Source: Cucumis sativus
Lineage: Eukaryota > Streptophyta > Magnoliopsida > Cucurbitales > Cucurbitaceae
Direction: 5' to 3'
Assembly: GCF_000004075.3 (NCBI RefSeq)
Contig: NC_026655.2
Span: 27,823,489 to 27,887,488 of the forward strand
Length of the DNA stretch: 64,000 nt
Positions within the stretch are counted from its first letter, which is position 1. Every line of letters starts with the position of its first letter. Shown here piece after piece: positions 48,801 through 64,000 of the stretch. The notes under the pieces were generated by a model that was given only the letters and a program-made list of their open reading frames with translations, was not told the DNA's origin and did not search any database. Both the position numbers and the translations under genes were made by a program.

Positions 48801-51800
48801 CAACAAATTGCATTGCAGGAACTAAAGATGATATAAATGATCAAGGGACGAGAAGATCAGCAACAAGAAGACCAAAGGGAAACCAGCCACAACAACACTA
48901 CTTAATACCAAGAACATCAGAGAGTATATCTGAAAAATCATCTGATAGTTTTGATCTTCTAGCTGAAAAATGGACGAAAAACAGCTTCCGACTACGTGTG
49001 ATGCATGGAGGGCGCTCGTTTTTCCTCATAACAGTTGATGGCTTGACTTTTGAGTATCTTTACACTGGAGATGTATGGCTGTGGCTGAGGCATGAAAGTT
49101 CAACTCATATGAAAGGTGCAGTTGGTAATTACAATGGAAGTTTATACTTAGTTGATAGTTATGGTAGTTTGCTGATTAGAGAAAGAAGTAGCCAAGAACT
49201 TGCATGGACAAACTGCACTGCTCTTAGAAGAGGGAAACAAGTGATTGGAGGTGCTCCTTGGGATAAGTTCTTAGCTCAATCTATGAAGACTACAACAGAA
49301 GATGCACTTTTCTTTGTTAGCAAAACAGGAAGATTGCTCCAATTCACAGTAAGTTTCATACATGAAAATGTTAGCATAAAGTGCACTTTGGCTTATTGCA
49401 AATATATCTGTCCTGAACAGGTTCTTCAAACATTAGAACTTGAAGTTTTCGTGATTCAAGGAATTAATCATGCCTGTTAAACTACACCAAACTCAAGGAT
49501 AGGTTAGGATATATTTAATGTTAATTTCACTCGGGAAACACACTAGCAATCGTCCAAGAAATGATAATACCGAGATTCTATCTTAGGATCTTCTGGTATG
49601 ATATGATGTTACATTAAGACTCAAGTTAAAAGCTTAAAGTTAAGTCTAATGTCTCTAGGAGTACACTTTTCATGTTGTAATGCCTTGAATCTGTTCTTTA
49701 ACGCTCTGAATAACCAAACACCGAGTCTTGTTGGTTGGGATACAGGAGCAAAGCGCCTTGGGGGCTTTGGGACGTTGCCTCTAAATCCTACATTGTATTC
49801 ACATTTATGTTATTTACGATTTTTAGCCTTAAAGTTTAAAGGAATGAACTATATAAAAACAATCCAACTCTGTTGGCACCTTTGCAATCTTTATTATCTG
49901 ATATCTCTCTAATAATAAACTAATATCTTTCTTTGTTCATGAATATAGCTAACACAGTGTTAGTAAATCTTGTAAATTTATGTATCAATTTCTTTATTGT
50001 TTACACTTTCTTGCACCCTCAAGGTAGATTTTTAACATTTCACATGAAGTTCTTGACCACACATAAAATTTTACAGGTTGCACTAAGGAAATTCAAGTGG
50101 AAAAACTGCCAAACTCCTCCAGACACCAAAGTTGCAAGCATCGTAGATCAGGAAACATTCCGGGAAAACATAGTGTTCGTGATCGGAACAAATGGTCGAC
50201 TATATCAGTACAACAAAGTGACCGAGTTATGGCATGAACATCATCAGTCTCAGCATCTATTTCTCTCAAGATTGCCTGGAATAGCAACAAGACCATCACC
50301 ATATTCTCTTATAGGCTCATTGTTTATGATCTCTGAAGATGGTGGTCTGATTGAATATCATTGGAATCCATGGGATGGTTGGAATTGGGTGGAGCATGGA
50401 AGACCAGACAGAGGCGTGACATTCACCACCACGCCCGGGCCATGCTTTGAAGGTAATCAACTGTTTCTTGTTGGCTCAGATGGAAGAGTATACCTAAGAT
50501 ATATTGAACAAGACACATGGAAATGGAGAAACTGTGGCTTCCCACATCAGTTTGATAGAGATGGGAAGGTGAATTCAAAGGATGGAAAAGAAATAATTTG
50601 TGTTGATGAAGAGCTTGCATTGGAGAAGGATGAAGATGTTAAGGCTATTGACAAAAACTGTGATCCAAAGGTTAGATTTTTACATTTTAATGGCATATTA
50701 TTAAACTATGAAATATGACTTTTCTTAGCTTCCAAATGCTTTGCAGGTTGCTTCTACTAAACCAATTCAATTCTCTGAAGATGCTGTCGTTTTTGAGCTA
50801 AGGGATGGTAGGGTAAGTGACATTTAACTTTAAACATACTATATAAGAGACATAGCAAAAAATTTAGCAACGTTTGACACTGAATTGGTTATAAAAGTCT
50901 ATGCTTGGTGAGCAGAGTATATTAGTTTGAGTAGAAAATAAAGTAACAGCAGAGAAAAGAGATGACGAGTAGAAAATAGTAAACACTAACAAATAGTAAA
51001 CATTATTACGGAGGATTTGAAATTAGTTAAGGGTAGGTTATAATAGTTGAAAATATTACTACTATAATAGAAGTTTCCAACATTGAAGGACTATAATAGC
51101 CAACTCTACCAACTTGCAAGTTGCTAGACGTTATTTGTATACATACTTAATATAACAACATTAAATTAGTGTAAGATCCAACACCTAGATTACTATATGA
51201 AGGACCAAAGAAATGACATCGAAGAGATTTGAATTCAAACATTGTATTGAAAATGTTTAAGTTGGATATGAAATTAATATCTCCCCTCCTTTAATACCAT
51301 ATTAAACTACGTATAAAACTAAAAGCTTGAGTGGATAGGTTAGGGTAATCTTATTGCATTTAACATACTTTTATCAATTCTAACTCCTTTTGCTCCCCAT
51401 TCCTTTAAATCATGTTGTTTCAATGGCTTCTCCAAGTTCTTTTGCCCTTTCCAACTCCTAAAACAATTAAAGAGGTGTTTAGCAAAAGAGTCGAAAGAGT
51501 AAGTGTTGTTTGACATAACTAGTCCATGATCCCATGACTAAAAACACATCAATTTTACGTCATATTAACTCCTTTCACTATAGGCTCTAGGAGTTCATAA
51601 CTCCACTCCTACTAAACAAACTTAATGTTTTTCTCCCTTTTATGCAAACGTTTGGTGTGCAAATTAGTACAAACATACAAGCAAGCATAGGGCAGTATCA
51701 AATCTTGAAAACTATGAGTTTCCTTTTAACTGTGCAAGCATACCTACAAGAAGAAAAGTGAAAATGGATGTAGTTGATGTTTTCTTTTTTACCTTGATTA

Positions 51801-51909
51801 GTTGGGAGAAATGCGACAAATGGAGGACTCGAACTGGATTTGGTCTCGGATAATCGTCACTCCAACGAGCTTATGCATTTCAGATTACTGGACAGCTTTG
51901 GCATCATGA
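45878..51909 (+). CDS. Secreted beta-propeller-like plant protein, unknown function
   Basis: Ten exons join in frame to 926 residues: 45878-46420, 46876-46994, 47092-47154, 47281-47370, 47828-47993, 48086-48275, 48507-49348, 50077-50670, 50747-50812, 51802-51909. The first 20 residues (MLHLLILILVIFESTSEVLG) look like a cleaved signal peptide, so the protein probably enters the secretory pathway. A recurring unit, W-x-W/V-x-x-H-G-x-P, then an A/S-rich strand, a hydrophobic strand, and G-R/G-L-x-E/Q-Y, appears around residues 242, 344, 403, 679 and 775 (WVDHGQPRD, WIVHGRPKD, WVDHKHPLN, WKNCQTPPD, WVEHGRPDR). This suggests one or two beta-propellers, resembling lectin- or sialidase-type folds. 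A charged, flexible linker (about residues 485-530) separates the halves. I recognise it as a conserved plant family without an established function; the fold is inference. No catalytic motif or transmembrane segment beyond the signal is seen. Confidence 0.88.
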
Positions 51910-52278
51910 AAACTAATGGAAAGTTACAAATAGTTGGGTGCATTTATAGGCAAAAGGACTGATCAGAGTCTAAGCTTATAAGTTGTTGTACAGAGAATAA
52001 TATAAGTAAAAAAGGAAAACAGTTTACATTTAGACAAATGCTTTACTCTATAACCATTCCCCTGCCCCCTTGTATATTTAAACTAAAGATTGATATTAAG
52101 GGAATGCTTTTTTCAAGTTGAATGGTTTGTATTTAGCATAAATACATGAAAATAACTAAAAGAAAACTTGATTCTGAATCAACTAATGAAAAATCCATTT
52201 TCACTATTTAACTCCAAAATTTTATTAAAATGAAACCACAGGAGTTTTTTTTTTTATTATTATTTTTTGAGAACGTAC

Positions 52279-52770
52279 AAATGGTACCACCTGTGTGCTA
52301 CACAAATTACGAACTATATAAAATAGATCAACGTGTTATGCATGACCAAGCCTGGCAAAGAATCTGCACCAACTATTTATCGTTGCGACAAGCATGTCGT
52401 GAGAGTTGTATACGAGAAATGGTTCAGTTGTATCAAAGGACTATCTCCCCTTGGTACGACTCCATTGCTAGACGATATATTACACTAGATGGCCCTTATT
52501 ACTATTGCAAGGTAATAGTTTAATTCTATTATTCGATTTTCAATTAAGTTGTTTGAATATTATTTTATAATATACAGTGAAACACGATTTACTAGAACTA
52601 GGTCCAATATGTGACTGAGGCATTGTTAGTGTTGAAGAAATTCAACAGACATGTAGAGTTAATGGTCATGACACTAATAGAAGTCGTGTTTGTTGTAGGC
52701 ACCAACAACAACAGGTCGATGATATTCCAGAGCAACCTATCGAACCAAAAGCTGAAAGTCGAGCCAACTT
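52279..52770 (+). pseudogene. Possible transposon-protein remnant
   Basis: An open stretch (about 52279-52521) encodes MHDQAWQRICTNYLSLRQAC, then CIREMVQLYQRTISPWYDSI and ARRYITLDGPYYY. A second frame at about 52610-52770 ends VDDIPEQPIEPKAESRAN. The tryptophan- and tyrosine-rich composition and proline/glutamate tail resemble plant transposon-linked proteins, but I cannot name the family. Two frames and no start or splice support suggest a decayed copy. Confidence 0.35.
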
Positions 52771-53068
52771 CAAATTTTTTTTTTTTTCATTTTTGAAAAG
52801 AAATAACGAAAATAAGACCTAAACTAAAAATTCAAATGACCGAGAGGCTAAGATCAGTCTGATTTCATCCAGGGAAGAAACAAGTTTCAAGAAACATCTA
52901 ATGTTATCAGATTGTTATATGCCAACAGGAAACTATATAATATGATTGTTTGGTTCCAAAATTTTCTAAACTAACCCATACACTAATAAGCTAATTTGTT
53001 GCATACATTTTAACGTTAAAAAGTGCCCAAAGCTGAAACAGACTTGAAAAACACATAAATAACCTATC

Positions 53069-56000
53069 CTATTGCTTTCTTGATGTAAGCTGCCTCAGAT
53101 TGTACTTTGACAACTCCTTGTACTTCTCCACTACTCCAATCAAGCAAATTGTCTGAAGAAAGTAAAAAACTTATCAGGCAAACAATAAAAAGTAAAAAAC
53201 TTCATCTCAAAGAATTAGAGAACTTGGAGCAGGCCTGTTTAAAAATAAACCACAAATCAGGCAAACAACGTGTAGAATATGCATGTTGAAGAAGAAGAAG
53301 GAAGGAAAAAATACAAATTATTATTGACTCTTTTTTATAGCCATGGGCTGCAAGCTAAATCTGATTCAGCCTAGCAGAAACGTATGCTGATCAATTATCA
53401 AAGATGTTATTTACTTTTCTTTTCAACTTTTATAGCCATGGGCTGACAAGTTCAATCTGATTCAACCTACTCTACTCGCATCCAGTCTCACCAAACAAGT
53501 GCTAAACTTGTGGTTCAGCAATTCTTCAGGTTCAAAGGCCAAAGTTGTTGCCTCCCAGTTTAACCTGCAGATAAGACCCGTTCTACGAGATAGAGAGGTT
53601 CCTCAAAAATTTCCTTTCGTTTGGGTAAGGGTAAAACTACAAACTTCAGTTCCAGCAGAATAAACTTTAAAGAAAACAGGTTTTTTTAAAAAAAAATGAA
53701 GAAAAATCATTTTTTGGTTAAATAAGTCAAGTTTGAAACCAAAATTAGATTGAATCCACAAAGCTAGGTCAGAGCCTCTCTAACCACAATATTTTGAACA
53801 GATGATTTGAAGCTGCACACATCCTCACTAAGTAGGTGGCCATGGCAAACATTCACTAGACTGAATCATGTCTAAAGAGTAAAGAGAATGCTCCAAGATT
53901 AATTAGTTCCAATACCAGAGAGATCCTCACCTTGACAATCTCAACCACAATGGTTTTTTCAGGATTGTTCAAATCAACTTTATGAGGCTCAGGAACAGCT
54001 TTTGCTACCGTATTAATTATAGTTGCTCTGTCAATGCCAGAATTTGCACGGGCCTCATACAGTACTGCAAACTGCAAGAAAGTTCATAAAAATTTAGACA
54101 AAAATTTATGAGCATGCTAATAGTAGAATCCTCATGTCAAATCACAGTGCGATCCTGAAAGAAAAAACATCTGTTGCATAGACCGACAATGATCTCTTAG
54201 GAAAAGATATTAATGTTCATTTCTTGTAATGTATTGATATAGGATGTTAGTTTCTTTTAGAAATCAACAAATAATGTAGTCACTAACATGCATTCTTCCA
54301 TGTCCTTTACTGACTGGAAGTTACAATTTAATCATACAGCTAGGAGGTGTCAAAACATATTGGGTCAGATTCATTGAAACTACAACTGCTGAAATATTTT
54401 CTTTACAAAGTTTTTTTTAACTTTGAAGTATCATTAAAAAGAAGAGAAAAGAAAAGGAGAATAATGCATTTGTCAAGGAGTTTGCAACATGGAAAGATTT
54501 AGAAAAGTAATTTAAATCCACAAAACATTTCTAGAATTTGTAACAATCGCTGAAGATAAAATTTTAAAATAGTAAAAATTGTGTAGAACTAACCAACCAA
54601 AACTACTTTAAAAGCAACAAGACAAGATGAGATAATCAGGCATACACTCTCCTTATTTTCTACCTGGTTGACAACTTCATTTGCAACATTTAACATTTAT
54701 ACGCATACACAACTAGAAATGAACATGTGACCTAGAATTCCAGTCATAAAACTGACCATAAAGCTAGAAACCAAATACGAAACACTCAATTTCATAACAA
54801 ATACTCAGCACAACTATTTCCAACACATGGTAGTGTTGAAATGATTCTATTCAAACAGTCATTGAATCTATAATTGTTCCTCAATCTTCATTTACGCACT
54901 TGCCAAGAGATCCTTGTTAAACTTTTATTTCCTGCTCTCTTTGCATTGCATAGAGAATTAATCAGAAAGAAAGTGGTACCGTGATATTGTAATTGGGAGA
55001 AAGTTAAAAAGGGAGTGTATAAGAAATATACCTTTACAGGATTTTGACTTTCAACAGGAAAGTTCTTTTCTATTAAAGGCTTTATTGCCCTCGTGATCTC
55101 CTCTACAGAAGCATAGCATGCCACTTCAATTGGCAGAATTCTAAGTATGAACCTGAGTAATATCATATACATACAAAAGTATTTTAGTGATCCAGTATAT
55201 GAATGGTTTCATGCATGTTTTGTACAGAAATTCAACGACTATGCAAACCTTGATATGTGTTTCCTTGTTGAAGCAATAGATGTCATCATATGCTGCACAA
55301 CAGCTTCAGGGCCAGGTTCTCCATCATTCTTCCGCATTTGGATAAAGACAACACCATTACATCCCGAATCAAGATTGAAAAAACGTCTCTGTATCACATT
55401 CCGTAATAAGCAGATTGAATAACAAAGGATCAGCTACCAGTCTGGATAACAAATAATACTGTATACTATAAAATAACTCAAGAAAACAATGGCACATCAG
55501 AAAGCTGTCGAAAAGCACTAGCATGCAAGTTATAATCGAGGACAAGATTATTTACAAGTCAATATCCAATTATTTTACCCAATAACACATAAAAAAAAGA
55601 AAAAAAATATTAAAATGGAGAAGTTGTTAAACATAATGATAATACAAGCATCAGCTGCATCGCAATCTTATTCTATCAACAGACTGAGAATCCTTGGTCC
55701 AGCAATTGCAGACTTTTGTGAGATTAAGAACGCGCAATGAACTTGACAATCTTAAATAAGATATTCATTTAACAAAGGAAGTAGTCTAATCTTATTCTTT
55801 CTTAAAGTATTAAGACCTGCGAAGTGGATCAAAATTGAAGCAGGCCTGTTTAAAAAACCTACTCAAAATCCCATCAATATAAATACAATGATTTTCATCA
55901 TCAGACATGTTAGTCCAACTTATAATTAAAAAACATTATGAAAGATTAGAAACAAAAATAACCTTAGTATTGAAATTTTATAACTGACCTTGGTCTTGTC

Positions 56001-57248
56001 TCCCAATTCTTGAAGTTCAGCCTCAATCAGTTGATCAATGGACTTCTCCTTTTCTTTTATAATACTTTTTGATGCATCTGCTTCAATGCAGTGTTTCTTA
56101 TTTGGTGGCTCCTCAACTTCCTCTGACGGAACTTCAGGACACTTCATATCCCTTTCATTTTCATTCGATTTTTCCTCTGTTTGATTTTCAGAAGCTACAG
56201 TCTCCTCTTGATGAGGATTGGCAACGTCAGTTGTTTCATTTTCATTAGAAGGTTCATTTTGCTCCTTGGGAGACTTAGACTCTTCCTCAGGAACCTTCTT
56301 ATTTTCATCATCATCCCCCTTCTCCTCCTCCTCCTCCTCATTATCATTATCATCATCATCATCATCTGAACTAGAAGACTCAGAATCTGAAAACTTAATT
56401 TTTTTGTTTAAAGGTTTATCAGCTAATTCTGTCAGCTTCACACCACAGTTCTTTCCAAGAGCTAACTCGTCAAAAAACTGAAAATTGAATAATGGAAGAA
56501 AAGAACTCCATTAGTAAAACCTTTAAAAGAGATTTATATAGCATGTCCAGATCAGCTTATAACACTCGACTAATCTCACAGGAAAACCGCATGAACTTAT
56601 GACATTTGAGTGCGAAGGAAAATCATATGTAATTAATTGCTAGGTAGCAATTTATAACCCCTACAATGGAACAATTTAGACTAAAAATCGACATAAAATC
56701 AGAGATGCTTTGTGATAAGCTTGAACACTTTCCCCTTACATTACCTCCCCCAACTCTCTCTAATTATCTTAAATTACCCATTTCTCTGCCCCTTTACCTC
56801 TTTTAATCTCTGCTATATCTAACAAGGCAAAAAAAAAACAAAAAGAAGTTTCCAACAGAAATGCTTCTTAATTGTAATCAAAACGCTATAAATTAAAAAA
56901 TTAATCTGCCACCAAATCATAACCCAGAAGAAGCAAGGGGGGGAAGTCATACGGAGTCAATAACGTTGATTGCTTCAATGGAGGCTTGGCGCTCTCGGCC
57001 GCCATCACAGGTGATAAAGAAACCTTGAACCCCCGGGCGTAATGGGTAATGACCCTTCTTCTTTACTGGCTTCTGAGGAAGGAGAAAAAGAAGAAAAACC
57101 GAAGAAATTAAATTAACTGACAATAGAATAGAGAAGGTCCAAAACAAGAAAAAGGAGAAAGAAGAAGAGATTGAGAGGTAACGTTGTGGGGGAGAAAACG
57201 CTGCTTCCTCTTCTTGCCACCGGCGGAGGGTTTGTTGTCGGCGGCCAT
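53069..57248 (-). CDS. THUMPD1/Tan1-like THUMP-domain protein
   Basis: Homologue of THUMPD1 (yeast Tan1), the tRNA-binding partner of the NAT10/Kre33 acetyltransferase that makes N4-acetylcytidine in tRNA-Ser and tRNA-Leu. Seven exons join in frame to 386 residues: 57248-57183, 57072-56953, 56477-55989, 55388-55249, 55152-55032, 54071-53931, 53152-53069. The N-terminus is basic (KKRKQRF, KKKGHYPLRPGVQGFFITC). Residues 85-215 form a very acidic, low-complexity insert rich in D, E and S. The C-terminal THUMP domain runs from RRFFNLDSGCNGVVFIQMR through RFILRILPIEVACYASVEEI and FAVLYEARANSGIDRATII to TICLIGVVEKYKELSKYNLR. There is no methyltransferase or deaminase domain after THUMP, as expected for this adaptor. 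The ATG at 57248 lies about 85 bp downstream of a TATA box. Confidence 0.95.
53333..53450. repeat. Imperfect tandem duplication, offset about 95 bp
   Basis: TATAGCCATGGGCTG occurs at 53336 and 53431, each followed by a related CAATCTGATTCARCCTA-like block. It lies in the last intron of the THUMP-domain gene. Confidence 0.7.
56319..56368. repeat. Coding trinucleotide repeat (acidic tract)
   Basis: Runs of TCC and TCA triplets on the plus strand encode the glutamate and aspartate tract of the THUMP-domain protein on the minus strand. Such runs vary in length between accessions by whole codons. Confidence 0.8.
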
Positions 57249-57330
57249 TGAAGAGTGAACACTGAACAGAAACAAGCTGTCAAGTTCGGAAGTTTGGAAA
57301 CAAAGAAAAAGAGAAAGCTATTTTCCAAAG

Positions 57331-57376
57331 GTTTATATACCTTCGAGGGTGACTATATAATTAAGCGTTAGGCCCA
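57331..57376 (-). promoter_or_regulatory. Promoter of the THUMP-domain gene
   Basis: The minus strand has TATATAAAC at about 57339-57331 and, upstream, a TGGGCC site II motif at 57376-57371. With the ATG at 57248 this leaves a 5' UTR of roughly 50-60 bp. Site II motifs are common in plant translation-related genes. Confidence 0.6.
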
Positions 57377-57399
57377 TTTTCACCTTTCTCTTCCCTTAA

Positions 57400-58855
57400 A
57401 ACATATATACCAAAACCATAAAAAGTCAAATAAACAAATATTTTGACGGTTAACATTCATACAAATAATATTTTTTTAGTTTACGGACATTTTTAAAAAT
57501 TTCAAAAGTTGAAGGGCATTTTTTAGAACAAAACTATAACCATTTTCATCTACAGCCAAAAATAGTTTTGAAACATTTGTGAAAGGTCAAAATTAATATT
57601 ATAATCTTAAAAATAATACGAATACTTCTTATTCCAAATTGACATATGGATGTATAAGGTTGTGAGTTTTTTTTCTTTTTTTTGTTTCTTGTTTACTTTT
57701 AACTCATGTTTTCAAAAATCAAACCATTTTGAAACCGAAAAAAATATAATTTTTAAAAACTTGTTTTTATTTTGAAATTTGACTTAAAAATTCAACTTTT
57801 TTTACCTTTGAAATGTGCAAATTATCTCAAAAACGGTGAAAATATGTGCTTAATTTCTAAAAATTCAAAACTAACAAAAGAAGTTGTTACTATAGACAAT
57901 CTTGTTTTTGTTTTAGCTGAATATGCATTTAGTAATCAATTCAACCCTAATACTTTTAGTGTATTCAAAATTTGAATTTGATAGTCTAAAATGCATAATT
58001 GTATTAATAAAAAGATTAAAATATTAATAAAAATAGTATAATTAGATGTTATAGATTCAATTAATTTTTGTTAAATTAAATTATTTATTATGTAATGTAT
58101 GGGCAAATTATATAATTTTACAAAACAATTAATATACAAAACTTTTGGACATTAAACATACTCATAAATTAATAGTTAAAGCAAGGGTGTAAAACCATAT
58201 ATCTCTAAAAACACATATCCTATAGATATAGAGATATTGTGAGGTGATATCTTTTCTCTCCAAATCTCCTTGATATTACCAACATATCTTTTTTAGTTAA
58301 TATCTTTCGCAACTCAACAAAATCACATGGATATTTTGTGGATATTTCCACAACATCTCATCTAATTATCTCTCTCTTTGTACCAATGCAATAGTAATAG
58401 TAATTATGGTGATAAGTTTTTTTGTTCCTATAATTTGAATTGAATCTACTTTTCTTCAAAATTTGACAGGATGATGTTTTGGTTAATGAACTATCTCGTC
58501 AATACTATCGGACCCATATCCTATGAGTAAGGAGCAGTTGAAAGCAGAGAAGAACAAAGGAAGAATTTCCACATCACATTTCCATGCCATTTGAAATCAT
58601 GATCTGTCTTTGTACATGAACTTCATATGTTGCAATGAACATATAACAAACAATGCAATAGAATGAACACTGAAACCTTTTGTGAACAAAGAAGAATAAA
58701 ACAAATATATGGACAGCCTTCTTTATACACAGATAATCAAATATTGAAATGAATTGCTAAATGTACAAGCTAAAGGAAGCTATCATTTTGTGTATAATAA
58801 TATGAATACCTTTTCTATAGTGGATCTTCTATATAATTATGTATGTATGTGTATT
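57400..58855. other. Spacer between THUMP gene and hexokinase 3' end
   Basis: AT-rich. One exon-like fragment on the plus strand at about 58469-58525 follows an acceptor-like TTTGACAG and encodes DDVLVNELSRQYYRTHIL then a stop; no partner exon is seen. The region nearest 58855 is probably the hexokinase 3' UTR. Confidence 0.45.
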
Positions 58856-63105
<4,250 letters not shown>

Positions 63106-63340
63106 CACGGCCGCCGGTGATCAAGAAGTCGAATTAATCCATCCAAACACGCCTCCGTTTAAAGGCCTTCTTCCTATTTATTATCCCCACAAACTCCCGC
63201 CGCTTCCACATGCACGCCGGTTTGGATCCTTGAAGACGAGACCCACCGGCAGGGCAGACGGTTGAATTTGAGAGTACTGAGGAGAGAGGTACTCGCCGGA
63301 AGTGGGTGGCGGTGAGACGCCGTAAGGGACGCGGTTTTCA

Positions 63341-63457
63341 CTTAGAGAGAGGGAGAGGGAGAGGGAAAGGGAGAAGGAGAAGGAGATGGGGAGAGAGAGA
63401 AAGGGATTTTTGGGGGACGAGGATTGTTGGAAAGCGAACTGGGGTGGTTACTTATAG
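63341..63457 (-). promoter_or_regulatory. CT-rich leader and TATA-like box of hexokinase gene
   Basis: On the minus strand a long pyrimidine-rich (CT) tract at about 63405-63341 lies in the probable 5' UTR. A CTATAAGTA TATA-like motif lies near 63456-63448. CT-rich leaders are common in plant genes. The start of transcription is inferred. Confidence 0.45.
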
Positions 63458-63459
63458 GA

Positions 63460-64000
63460 AACTGAAATGACGGATATGTCCTTAGTAAATAAAGGAATTT
63501 ACGGATTCTATTATTATTTACCGTTATTAATGAGAGAAAAAAGAGATTCTTATTTTATTTGAAAATTGTGAGAGTGAAATGTGGAGTTTATTTCCAATAT
63601 TTGACTTTCCCTTTCTTTTACCCTTTTTTTTTTTTTATAAATATATATATATATATATATATTGTTATTGTTATTATTATTATTTCCTACTTTTTTGAAC
63701 GTTTCTCCACATACACTCAACTCATTTACCCCTTCTTTTTCCTATAATTACCATTTTGCTTTTACTTAAACAAACCCTTCCAATTTTAAAATTTGGTTTA
63801 AATCCTACTTTCCTCCCAAACACTTTTACTTTTTACTTTAACATTATTCTACAAATTGTTAAATATTAAATTTTAGTAACTAAATTGTTACACACTAAAA
63901 CTAAAATTTAAAGACCAAAACTGATTTTTAACTTTATTCTAAAAAATTAAGTTTTACACCTTTAAATACAATATTTTCTCCTTAAAATTAATTTTGAAGG
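63460..64000. other. AT-rich spacer at window end
   Basis: No gene seen. Contains the (AT)n tract at 63640-63662 followed by TTATTG/TTATTA repeats. It is the upstream flank of the hexokinase gene. Confidence 0.5.
63640..63662. repeat. (AT)n microsatellite
   Basis: About eleven AT units preceded by a T run. Confidence 0.85.

Noticed and set aside
63341..63405. GA-rich tract as a coding low-complexity region
   Set aside because: It lies upstream of the hexokinase start codon and reads as a CT-rich leader on the gene strand.

Overview
The window is nuclear DNA of a flowering plant. It is AT-rich, its genes are split by GT-AG introns, and the proteins are typical of dicots: a TRAUCO-like Ash2 protein, a CER7-like RRP45, a plant hexokinase-like protein and a plant-only beta-propeller protein. 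The gag and dispersed-repeat sequences resemble what I know from cucurbits (Cucumis-like), so a cucurbit is my best guess. That is inference; I could not run a search.

I resolved seven genes. From left to right: ribosomal protein L13a (minus, 10965-12402); a MidA/NDUFAF7-type (DUF185) methyltransferase (minus, at least 14 exons, 14557-23134, first exon not found); a TRAUCO/ASH2L-type SPRY protein (plus, 27502-30320); exosome subunit RRP45/CER7 (plus, 36334-40437); a 926-residue secreted beta-propeller-like protein of unknown function (plus, 45878-51909); a THUMPD1/Tan1-type tRNA-acetylation adaptor (minus, 53069-57248); and a membrane-anchored hexokinase-like protein of HKL1 type (minus, 58856-63105). 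For all except the methyltransferase the joined exons give one complete reading frame from ATG to stop. The seven genes do not form an operon or cluster. Four act in gene expression (ribosome, RNA exosome, tRNA modification, H3K4 methylation), one in mitochondria, one in sugar phosphorylation or sensing, and one is probably secreted.

The rest is repeats and decayed transposons. Bases 1-10300 hold AT-rich spacer, a dispersed non-coding element present as an inverted pair (3715-4082 and 6823-7172), two minisatellites, a MITE-like element and the gag end of a Ty3-type LTR retrotransposon. A broken copy of RPL13A exon 1 lies just downstream of the true gene. The methyltransferase introns carry a copia gag/LTR fragment, a LINE fragment, a tRNA-like SINE trace and a solo LTR with a perfect 5-bp target duplication. 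Bases 31400-36260 are repeat debris ending in two head-to-head LINE fragments; the second stops less than 100 bp before the RRP45 start codon. Bases 40440-45870 are AT-rich spacer without a recognisable gene.

I found no tRNA or rRNA gene, CRISPR array or bacterial-type system. The most interesting items are the uncharacterised propeller protein, the probable GC-AG intron in the methyltransferase, the HKL-type insertion in the hexokinase, and the LINE and direct repeat at the RRP45 start.
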